The translations under genes and the position numbers were made by a program. This document shows positions 36,640 through 46,632 of a DNA stretch of 64,000 bases, piece by piece (position 1 is the stretch's first letter; every line of letters starts with the position of its first letter). Below the pieces are notes generated by a model. It was given only the letters and a program-made list of their open reading frames with translations, had not been told where the DNA came from and made no database searches. The DNA comes from Megalopta genalis (taxonomy: Eukaryota > Arthropoda > Insecta > Hymenoptera > Halictidae): the NCBI RefSeq assembly GCF_051020955.1, contig NC_135019.1:9941501-10005500 (forward strand), written 5' to 3'.

Positions 36640-37335
36640 GAGGAGCAGACTGAGTCGACGCCTTTTTAAACGGCTCAACTTTTTTAAAACTGATTCTAAA
36701 TGACTTGAATTTTTCTGTAAATAAAAATACTTTTTTCAAATTTTGCTATTACTTGGGATAGAAAGAAAAATGTAAGAAACTCTCGTTTTATCACTTTTTT
36801 ATCCGAGCCTACGATGAAAATTTGAAAAATGCATTTGTTACTTCTCGGTAACTTATATGCATGCTGAAAATTTCACCGAAATCGGTTGACCTTGACACGA
36901 GCTGTGAACAATTAATGATCGCGAAAATCGCAGTTTTTCACGAGTTTCGAACAAAAACCGGCAATTTTTACATGTTCCAGTGACCGTAGCTGCGTCAACC
37001 GATTTCGATGAAATTTTCGACACTTATATAAGTTACATATAAGTTACATATATTCATTTTTTAAATTTTCATTATAGGCTCAGATAAAAAAGATAAGAAA
37101 AACGAGAATTTTATTATAATACTTTTATTCCAAGTAATAGCAAATAAAAAAGTCACTGTAAATTAGTCCAAAATGTAAATTAGTAGAAGAACTAATTTAA
37201 TTAGTAAATTAGTCCTTCGAACATTTCCGAAAGAAGAAAAATTCAAGTCATTTAGACCAGTTTTGAGAAAGTTATACCGTTTTAAAAGGTGTTATCTCAG
37301 TTTTACTCCTCGTTGTATGTCATCTTTTTAAATCT
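36640..37335. mobile_element. About 690-bp foldback element
   Basis: The two halves are imperfect inverted copies: 'taaatgacttgaatttttct', 'gctattacttgg', 'ctcgttttatc', 'gagcctacgatgaaaattt' and 'gaaatcggttgac' on the left each have a complement on the right in reverse order. No frame. A decayed relative (gcatgctgaaaatttt, agtaaattagtccttc) lies at about 45900-46110 in an exchanger intron. Confidence 0.75.
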
Positions 37336-38020
37336 TGACTCGATACATATTTGCAGAACATATATACAGATCAGTGGAATAGTTCGAACGTTTTTATAAA
37401 TTCCAATGTGACGGCTAGACAGCGGATTTCATTTATTTACAACAAAACCGAGCAAGTGAAATAGGAATCAATAAAGACTTTCTAAAGAATTTAAGGATAC
37501 TATCGTATTATTTTTGATATATTGCCATCATAAAATAAAGAAATGCATATTTATTTAACTTTCATTTTACGGTTATCATAAAAACATTTTATTTCGCATA
37601 AACATCCGCAGTCTAGCAATGACATATAGCTAAATAACGTACTTCAGCTGCGGCGAGTAAAAACAATGTTTACCTCCCATCATCCCAATTGTTTGTTATT
37701 CCAGTCGTTTCGCGTACACTCATTTCGAAGGACATGCGATCATAAAAAATCCTTAGATTTCGCATATAAAAATCCAGTAAAGGTCCAGTCGTTTGTGTAG
37801 CCACTCGACGTCGGACCTCGACGCCATTTTTCAAGCGGACATCAAGATTCTCCGTAGCAATGGCACCCGTTTCGGTCCTTGGGAGACAAAATACAACTAC
37901 TCGGTAGTCGAAACACTACAATTTTCCCACAATTACTTTAAAAAGAAAAAGAACAACCATTGCTCATCGGGAAAGCTGGCCGATCAAAGCAGCTCGCTAA
38001 CACATCGTTTCACGTTTCAG
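37336..38020. other. AT-rich sequence before the first visible exon of the second exchanger
   Basis: A short frame at 37793-38026 is not in the frame required by the exon at 38021 and shows no exchanger similarity. The stretch is treated as intron. Confidence 0.4.
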
Positions 38021-38297
38021 GTATAAATTGTACACCACCGGCGATAGAAGACTTTCCCCACGATCTATTCGACGAGAAGGAAAGGCAAGGCGGTGCTGTC
38101 GTCGTTCATGTGATCGTCTCTCTATACCTATTTATCGCGTTAGCAGTAGTATGCGACAAATTCTTTGTACCCGCAGTGGAAAAAATTTGTCACGGTAAGG
38201 AGAACGATGGTTCTGATCCGTTGATGTTCCGCCGATCGGTTCATTCGCGAACGATTTTTCTCTCTGCGAAACGAGGGCGGATGGAAAGAGAGATGGA

Positions 38298-38336
<39 letters not shown>

Positions 38337-41300
38337 TGAGAGAGAAAGAGCGAGTGAGAGAGAACGAGTGAGAGAGAGAGAGAGCGAGTGTGAGAGAGAG
38401 CGAGTGTGAGAGAGAGTGAGAGAGAGTGAGTGAGAGAGAGAGCGCGCAAGTGAGAGAGAGAACGAGTGAGAGAGAGCGCGAGTGAAAGAGAGAGCGAGTG
38501 AGAGAGAGTGAGAGAGAGCGAGTGAGAGAGAGCGCGAGTGAGAGAGAGCGCGAGTGAGAGAGAGAGCGAGTGAGAGAGAAAGCGAGTGAGAGAGAGCGAG
38601 TAGGAGAGAGAGTGTGAGAGAGAGAGAGCGAGTAGGAGAGAGAGTGAGAGAGAACGAGTGAGAAAGAGAGCACGTGTGAGAGAGAGAGAGAGAGAGAGAG
38701 AGAATAATCGGACATTTCACGGGACAAAACGCATCGGGGAAATATTTTTAATTTGCAGCGCTCTCGATGTCCAAGGACGTCGCCGGTGCCACTTTTATGG
38801 CCGCAGCAACGTCGGCACCGGAATTGTTCGTGAACGCGATCGGCACGTTCATTACCGAAGGTGACATCGGCGTCGGAACAATAGTAGGCTCGGCTGTATT
38901 CAACATCCTCGCCGTGCCAGCTTGTTGCGGTATCGGTGCCGGAATGGTAAGTCGAACGGGATCCAGAACCAGTACGAAACTTGTCGATCGATTCTGTTTT
39001 AAATCGGCAACCGGACTGCTTCTCCGCTGCGACGTAACGCCGCTGCGTCTTCTAACACGTGCATGCACCATGATCCAGTTTAATGCACCGGTAATGAAAC
39101 GTCGGGAAGCCAACAAAGTTCTGTCGCGTTTTCAGATGCGCACAAAAGGCTTGCACATTTTGTTCGTACACCTCGGTACGGTAAATTCTCCTCGATTTTC
39201 CTTGCAGCTTGTAAACGAAAATGGACAATTTCGGAAGAGGAGATACGATTGTTCGAGGCTCGCGGCTCATTTTTATGGTTGCCGGTTGTCGAGCAATTGT
39301 GAAAACGAGGCGCGAGGCTCGATCAACCCTTTGCGCTCGAAGCTATTTTAACTGTAAATCTAAAATAATTTCTCTGACCTGTAATATTTTTATTTTATGT
39401 AACAAGGTGCATTTTATGCATATGAAATTGACTCTTGTGACTCATACAACAGTTAAATTTCAGCTTTGTTAATATAAAAATTATCCGAGAACGTGATATA
39501 ACAAATTTTAATGGTGCCTCGGAGTCGCCGCTCGAGCGCAAAGGGTTGATCCTCTTTCCAAGTTGTCCATTTTCGTTGCTGAGAGGAAAGCTGAAAAAGA
39601 AAAATTAGGAATAATTTAACCGTACCTCGGACAGTGTTCATATTCCATTTTCAACTGTCGGAACCTGGCAGTGATCTCGAGGGAAGCTAACCTCTTACAC
39701 TACGATTTCTTTCACGATTGCGTTGATTAGCGCTCCTACGCCCTTGATAATCTCTCCGATAGAGACCATTTTTGCTGTGTATCTAGACTCTGATAACAGA
39801 GGAATCAGATTTTGTCTCGATCTAGAAGAAACGAATAACGTTCACGCTTTAGTAAACAACGAACGAGAGATCTTCGTCGCGAGTCTGACTCGGTGTTACG
39901 GTGCAACACCGAGAGAACAGTCTTATTTATCATAACCGAAAACAGATAGCGACTCGGAGGTAGCATTTTCTCCGACGTTCGTCACTTTTATCCTGGAAAA
40001 ATTGTTACATTTCCATCCGTGTAATATGGCGGACAGCAGACAGAACGTTTTTGGCTTGCCTGACCCTCGGGGTGTACAAATAAATAACTCTTTTTCGTTT
40101 GCAGTTCATTCATCGAATCGATGTTGCACACAGCGTTGACACATTCTACGACTGCTAGAAAGCAGACAATCGATTCGATAGAATTATTCGTTCGCACGCT
40201 TGGTCTAACGAAATGTAACGTAAGATGACACGATGTAACTCGATGACAGAGAATCCGCGTGTACGGACTTGTTACTCGCGCGAATCTTATGCAATAATTG
40301 TAATTGTACGTGAACCGTGGACTGCGGATTTTGTGCGCACGTTGTAAAAATTGGTGGATACGATCTCGAGCAGTACAGTAAATTCTCCCATAATCGACTC
40401 TCAGCATGTACGATAAATTCTCCCTAATTGACGCTCGGATTGGACACAAAGCTGGACAGTTTGGGAAGAGGAGACAAGATTATTCGAGCTTCGAGACATA
40501 TTTTTATAGTTGTTGACAATCGGTGATTATTAAAACGAATCGCAAGGCTCGAATAACTCCTCTTGCCAAATTGTCGATTTTCTGCATAATCTGTGCATAA
40601 TCCGAGCGTCGATTAAGGAAAAATTTACTGCACACGAAAATGGACAATTTAGGAAAAGGAGACACGTTCGTTCGAGCCTGGCGGCTCGTTTTTATAATTG
40701 TTGACAATCAGCAACTATAAAAATGAGCCGCAAGGTTAACTTACTTCGCGCAGTTAGCAGAGCCTCGGCGGACTGCGGATCTTCGTGCACACAGGCAGCG
40801 TTTCCGAATTAGAGCACTTTTCGCATTTGAAACGAAAAGGTACAGTAAATTCTGCCGAATATTCCCTCGGCTTGTAAACAAAAATAGATAATTCTGGTAG
40901 AGGAGATACGACTGTTCGAGTCTTGCGTCTCGTTCTTATAATTGAGCCGTTCATTTTGAAAGTGGCACAAGTCACTTTGTTTTTAAGTCGATATATTTAA
41001 GGGTCTGCGTTTCAACACGTTTAAAAATATGGACGCTAACATTCGAGAAGATTTACTTGTATTTGTTATCTCAGGATACTGATATTTTTCTCGGTATAAA
41101 TAATTTCGTATAAACATTAAAAAACCACCACTTTTCATTACGGTAAAGTGACTTGTGCCACTTTCAAAATAAACGGCTCAATCATCGACAATCGGCAACG
41201 ATAAAAACGAGCCGCAAGGCTCGAATAATCGTGTATGCTCCTCCAAAATTCTCCATTTTTTGTGTACAATCCGAGCGTGTCGATTAGGGAGAATTTACGG

Positions 41301-44300
41301 TACTTGTTACAGATTCGTGCTTGCGTTGCTCGCGATCGACACAGGTGCACAAACATCCGCAGTCTCCGGCGCACGATCGCTGAAACTGCCATAACGTCGG
41401 TGGACTTGGAAGCATTCTATGTTTGTCCGTCGTGGTGCACACAGGTAGTCCCGTTGGATTGGTGGCCGGTTAGCAGAGACTGTCTTGCCTACGGCGTTAC
41501 CGTTGCCATCTTAATCTGTATTATACACGACGAGAGGGTGGAATGGTACGAGGCGTTGGCGCTAGTGCTGCTGTACATCGTCTACATCGCCGTGATGTAC
41601 TGGGACAAATCGTTCCAACGGTGCACACGGTTCCGCGACGTTGATCAATCGTCGTTGGATGATCATCGACTCGCGGGAGGTAAAACGCACGGCGGCGATG
41701 GCGGCCGCGGCGGCGGCGGCGGTGGTTCGCTTGCGGCCCGGATCGCATGCGGAACTGAACGCGGGATTCTTCTTCGGTCGGAATTTTCTCGGATCGGCCA
41801 CGGTAAATTGGCCTGACACGTTCGTGCTTCAACTATTCAAGATATTCGTATCCCACGCGTATGGACATATTCATTACGCAAATATGTGTAGCATAACTCG
41901 GTCTCGTGTAATCAGATACCCGCTTTCAACCCTCGCACGCTGCTCCCGTGAAAACCATCCGTTTTCTGATTACGGATCGTTTAACGCGACCGATTTCCCG
42001 CCGACTGCCTCGCTGTTTCATTTTCGTTTATCCATACGCGACTCTGTATCGCCACTAAAAAGACATTGCTATAGCGCGTTAATTTTGACACTGTCGAACT
42101 TGTTCGAACTTAATGTTGACACTAGAGTTACCCAAGTAGTCGAAATGATTGGCTTCTCGTTTTGTTTTCTTCTACGATTCATGATACTATAAAGATTTTA
42201 TTAAAAATTACTAAAAAATACTATTTCCGTTTTTGTCGGAAATTTGTATGCGAACTTCTTCGTTCGAGCACATATTGTAATTTAAAATCGTCGGAAGTTT
42301 AAACGAATCGAATTTTGTTATTATTACAAAATAATATAGATTAATCGCGTTTAGGGTTCGGTAGTTCTATCGTTAAGGGCGCATGTATTCTGCGCGACTC
42401 TGTATCGCCGCTAAAAAGACATTGCTATAGCGCGTTAATTTTGACACTGTCGAACTTGTTCGAACTTAATGTTGACACTAGAGTTACCCAAGTAGTCGAA
42501 ATGATTGGCTTCTCGTTTTTTGTTTTCTTCTACGATTCATGATACTATAGAGATTTTATTAAAAATTACTAAAAAATACTATTTCCGTTTTTGTCGGAAA
42601 TTCGTATGCGAACTTCTTCGTTCGAGCACATATTATAATTTAAAATCGTCGGAAGTTTAAACGAATCGAATTTTGTTATTATTACAAAATAATATAGATT
42701 AATCGCGTTTAGGGTTCGGTAGTTCTATCGTTAAAGGCGCTTGTATACTACGAGACTCTGTATCGCCGCTAAAAAAAAAAACATTGATATAACGCGTTAA
42801 TTTTGACACTGTCGAATTTGTTCGAAGTTAATTTTGACACTAGAATTACCCAAGTAAAATGACTGGCTTCTCATTTTGTTTTTTTCTACAATTCCTGATA
42901 CCATAAAAATTTTATTGAATACCATTAAAAACTATTAAAAACTATTAAAAACTATTAAAAACTGTTAAAAAATACTATTTCCGCTTTTGTCGGAAATTTG
43001 TATGCGAACTTCTTCGTTCGAGCACATATTATAATTTAAAGTCGTAGGAAGTTTAAACGAATCGAATCTTGTCATTATTACAAAACAATATAGATTAATC
43101 GCGTCTATCGTTAAAGGCGCATGTATTCTACGCGACGATAGGTTGAATTTCACACACGCGTAAGTTTCAAGAAATAATGTAAAATGCAAATGCTGTAGAT
43201 GAGAAAACATTTCGGATTTCGAATTAAAACAGCTTCCGGTGCAAAGAGTTAATTAACATGTAAATCCGAGTTGGAATTCTTTTAAGCTTTCCGACGGAAA
43301 ATGTTCGAACACTTGGCAACAGTGTCATTCGTGTGTCAAACTAGAAGCTATAATTAGTGTGTTAGAGTGTTTTCAGATTTCTTAGACACATGGAACAAGA
43401 AATCGGGGAACGGGAGACGTCGCGCGGATCGCGTGGATCAAAACCGCAATGCCAGCAGAGGGTTAAACTTTTCTAAAAATAGGGGACGAGGGTTAAAGTA
43501 CACCGTCGATACACAGAATTGTAATTGAATGAAAATGTAAATCGTTTCCGAGGGTCGTACGAGGGTAGAAAAATCGATGCTCGCGTTGCTACGTGTTTGT
43601 CGAAAATGTTTCCCCGGTTTCTCGTGCGAAAGCAGAGTGGCCCGTTACAGGTGTAAATTGTTGATTCTTGTTTCAGAGAACAGCATAGAAATCCGCTTAG
43701 CGAGCACCGACAAAGTGCAGCCGGCCAATGATCAAGCTGAACGCACGGATGTGCCTTTGCAAAATGGAGGAACGAAGACTCAAGAGGAGAATCCCGAACC
43801 GGGTGAGTTCGGAAGTTCTCTTGTTAATTAGCGGAAGCGGGAAAATAGTTTAATGGATATTAACTCAGCTGTGCTTCGTTTCGAATGCATTAAAGCTTGC
43901 ATAAAATCATCGCTTCCCGTTTCGTTTAATTACCTTGGGATTTCTGAGAAATAACAACTGCTCGATTTTCAATAATTTCACGCAACGAAGCGACGACAAT
44001 GTTATCGACGATGAAAACAGCTTATTAGCAAAAAAATATCGAGGAAAGATCGTGTTTTCGATGACTTTCGCGTGTTCTACGATCTCATCTTGTAACTTTC
44101 CATCTTGCAAAGTTGGAAACGTGTTTCTCGTCGAGCTTCGAATTGTCCGGTAAATAATTTCGGCCGGTGCCGGATCGAACTATAGAAAAGTGATTCAATT
44201 TCCCATTGCACAGATTACGAGTACGAGTTATTGGTCTGGCCAGCGCGGGCAGGTTGGATACGAAAAACGGCTTGGATCTTGACGTGGCCGATACACCTAA

Positions 44301-46632
44301 TATTCATGTGCACGATACCAGATTGCGAGAAGCAGCGATTCAAGAATTGGTTCCCGGTCACATTTCTCATGTGCATCATCTGGATCGGATCATTGAGCTA
44401 CGTCGTCGCATGGATGATCACAATAATCGGTAAGAAGAATCGTCGAACATATAGAAATCATCGTTGCACACACTAGTTATCGAGTGTTCCGTTCGATTAC
44501 CAGGTGATACCCTAAAGATACCGGACTCTGTGATGGGCATTACGTTTCTCGCAGCCGGCACCAGCGTTCCAGAAGCAGTGTCCAGCGTGATAGTTGCCAA
44601 GCAAGGTAAAACAATCGACGTGTCGTACATGGAGTGATATCACTTCCGACAGAAAATGTTCGATCCAATCGTGAACGTATCCAAAGAATTATTCAGGCGT
44701 GTCTAAAACACGAACATTGATATGTACAGAGGGTGTCCCAAAACTATGGCACTTCCGGGAAATGAGGGGTTCCTGAGGTTATTTGAAGTAACTTTTTCCT
44801 TAACGAAAATGCAATCCGCTGCTTCGTTTGCGAGTTATTAACGAAATACAGTGACCAATGAGAGGCAAGCTCGGCTGGCGCGAGGCGGCTGAGCCAATGA
44901 GCGGAACTGGGATTCGACCGCTGGCGCAGTTGGTTCGGCCGTCTCGCGCCAGCTGAGCTAGGATTCGACCGCCCGACCGCTGGCGCCGTTGGCTCGGCCG
45001 CCTCGCGCCAGCTGAGCTAGGATTCGACCGACCGCCCCACCGCTGGCGCCGTTGACTCGGCCGCTCGACCGCTGGCGTCGTTGGCTCGGCCGCTTACCGC
45101 CAGCCGTGCTCGCCTTTCACTGGTCACTGTTTTTCGCTAATAACTCGTGAACGAAGCCACGGATTGCATTTTTGCTAAGGAAAAAGTTACTTCAAATGAC
45201 CTCAGGAAACTCTTATTTCATGGAAATGCCATAATTTTGGGACACTTTGTTTATGTAATTCTCTCTAATTGACGCTCAGATTGTACACGAAACTGGAGAA
45301 TTTGGGAAGAGGAGACACAATTATTCGAGCCTTGCGGCTCGTTTTTGTGGTTAACGATTGTCAACGATTATAAAAAACGGGCCTTAAAGTTCGAATAATC
45401 GTATCTCTTCTTCCCAAATTCTCCATTTTTGTGCACAATTTGAGCGTCAATTGGGAAGAATTGACCGTGTCTGTGGATTTCAGAACCAATCCACTATTCT
45501 TGACACCAGAATTACCAAATTAGACGAAATGATTGATCGTCTGTTTTAGTTCTTGATAAACTTTTTCGTTCAGTATATCGTACACTGGAACCTCGATTAT
45601 CTGGCCAATATATCAATATATTCAAACATTCGTCGTCACTCTACTTAGCTCGGATAATCGAAGTCCCACTGTAATGGAAATCGTACGAAGTTTGAGCAAA
45701 TCCAATCTTGTCGTGGACAAGGTCATGTAGATACCTTTTTAGAAGGATTTAGAATGCGATAATCTTTCTAGAATTCAACCAAACGATTTTATTCCTTTTA
45801 GGACGATGGAATTCATAGTCTGCTGGACAATGGCATAAAACGATTTTTGTAAAAACTGCGATTGAGTGGAATGATAAAAGAAAAGAAAAATAGAATATCA
45901 CGCGTCTCAGCTTATACGCATGCTGAAAATTTTGTCGAAGGAGGTGATTTTCCAAAATGTTCACGCAATTGCTATTTTTGCAAAACAAAATGTACACATT
46001 ATCTAGTAAATTAGTCCTTCAAATATCTGAAAAACGAATTCAGCTCGTTTGGTGCAATTTTAGAAACGTTATCCCCTTTCAGAAGGTGTATATTGGTCCA
46101 GGACTGTACAATTAGTCACGTTTAGAAACCGACAGCTTTCGTGTTAAAAAAGAAACAAACAGCTTTTATACAGTCTAGTTGTATAGATCGGACCGAGGGT
46201 TGGATCGAAAACTTTCTGTCGGAGTCGTAACAGAAGGAACATTAGCGAGCGATTCGCGTCGAGCCTGAATCTGTGTTTTTCGGTTTAGGGCACGGCTCAA
46301 TGGGTATCAGTAATTCAATAGGCTCGAACACGTTCGACATATTGTTATGCCTGGGCCTGCCGTGGCTAATCAAATCATCGTTCTCGCCGACGCAGCCTGG
46401 AAAGCATTACATCAGTATAAACTCCGGCGGCCTGGAGTACAGCGCCATATCGTTGTTGTCGACGCTGATGTTACTTTACATTGCTTTCGCCTCGAATAAG
46501 TTTCAGCTCGATAGAAAAGTAGGCCGTGCCTGTTTGTGTATGTATGCTGTGTTCCTCATATTAGCATCGTTGATAGAACTAAATGTATTCTTTAGGGTAA
46601 ATTTGCCCACCTGTCAAAGGACGGTCAAGTGA
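38021..46632 (+). CDS. SLC24/NCKX-type exchanger, second paralogue, seven visible exons
   Basis: Exons are 38021-38194, 38759-38946, 41445-41679, 43677-43802, 44214-44429, 44504-44605 and 46289-46632 (TGA). All junctions are GT-AG and phases agree; 1,385 nt, about 460 residues. The first visible exon begins in phase 1, so an upstream exon with ATG and signal segment is missing. Order: sequon NCT and first helix; alpha-1 with TSAPELF and GSAVFN; a helix pair with WWPVSRD; a variable Gln/Glu-rich cytosolic loop; LTWPIHL helix; alpha-2 with SVPEA and GSNTFD. The Asp corresponding to human NCKX2 Asp575 is kept. The segment before it reads GHGSMGISN, where the neighbour and most NCKX proteins have Asp at the fourth position. 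Divergent from, and clearly homologous to, the gene at 26121-29712, with identical exon lengths for the alpha-1 (188) and alpha-2 (102) exons. Introns are much longer and full of MITEs. Confidence 0.92.
38295..38702. repeat. GA-rich simple repeat, about 400 bp, in an exchanger intron
   Basis: Almost pure purine on the plus strand, mostly (GA)n broken by gcgagtga and gtgagaga blocks. It ends 56 nt before the alpha-1 exon. Long Leu/Ser-rich minus-strand frames across it (38140-38727) are artefacts of the repeat. Confidence 0.95.
39175..39640. repeat. Dispersed foldback family, copy b, interrupted
   Basis: Left arm near 39179-39285 (gtaaattctcctcgattttc, cttgtaaacgaaaatggaca) and right arm near 39555-39630 (ccaagttgtccattttcgtt, taaccgtacctcgg) are separated by another element at 39325-39548. 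Confidence 0.7.
39325..39548. mobile_element. MITE with aaccctttgcgctcgaagc ends, nested in copy b
   Basis: Left aaccctttgcgctcga; right tcgagcgcaaagggtt; both flanked by GATC. Same family as the truncated end at 8267-8320. The sequence 'ctcgagcggcgactccgag' near the right end is shared with 8275-8298. Confidence 0.7.
40375..40735. repeat. Dispersed foldback family, copy c
   Basis: Arms 'agtaaattctccca', 'tgggaagaggagacaagatt' and 'ttgccaaattgtcgattt' flank a 'gttgacaatcggtgattatt' turn. A second partial unit follows directly (about 40620-40735). Confidence 0.6.
40745..41315. repeat. Dispersed foldback family, copy d, interrupted by a MITE
   Basis: Starts cgcgcagttagcagagcctc, as does the copy at 62485. 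The left arm runs to about 40942, the right arm is about 41183-41310, and the MITE 40943-41182 sits at the turn. Confidence 0.7.
40943..41182. mobile_element. MITE with gagccgttcattttgaaag inverted ends, nested in copy d
   Basis: The left end, gagccgttcattttgaaag then tggcacaagtcacttt, is an inverted repeat of the right end, aaagtgacttgtgcca then ctttcaaaataaacggctc. Arms are about 35 bp and almost perfect. The interior is AT-rich with no frame. Confidence 0.9.
42037..43136. repeat. Three-copy 356-380-bp tandem repeat in an exchanger intron
   Basis: Units begin with 'cgcgactctgtatcgccg'-type sequence at 42037, 42393 and 42751. The first two units are nearly identical. The third has diverged and has gained an (actattaaaa)n expansion near 42920-42965. 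No open frame spans a unit. Confidence 0.93.
44726..45251. mobile_element. Complete foldback MITE with ggtgtcccaaaa ends
   Basis: About 150-bp inverted arms: gggtgtcccaaaactatggc, then ttatttgaagtaactttttcc and gagttattaacgaaa on the left, each with its complement on the right. The centre is GC-rich and contains three or four direct repeats of 'gctggcgc.gttg.ctcggccg' / 'cagctgagctaggattcgac'. The truncated copy at 3952-4225 shares the arms. It lies between the last two exons of the plus-strand exchanger. Confidence 0.9.
45255..45475. repeat. Dispersed foldback family, copy e
   Basis: Inverted arms 'tctctaattgacgctcagat' / 'aatttgagcgtcaattggga' and 'gggaagaggagacacaatta' / 'aatcgtatctcttcttccca'. 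It abuts the preceding MITE. Confidence 0.75.
45895..46110. repeat. Decayed relative of the 36.6-kb foldback element
   Basis: Shares gcatgctgaaaattt, 'agtaaattagtccttc' and a 'gttatcccctttcagaaggtgt' block with 36860-36880 and 37195-37300. Confidence 0.5.

Noticed and set aside
38140..38727. 195-codon Leu/Ser/His-rich minus-strand frame
   Set aside because: Translation of the GA-rich simple repeat in an intron.
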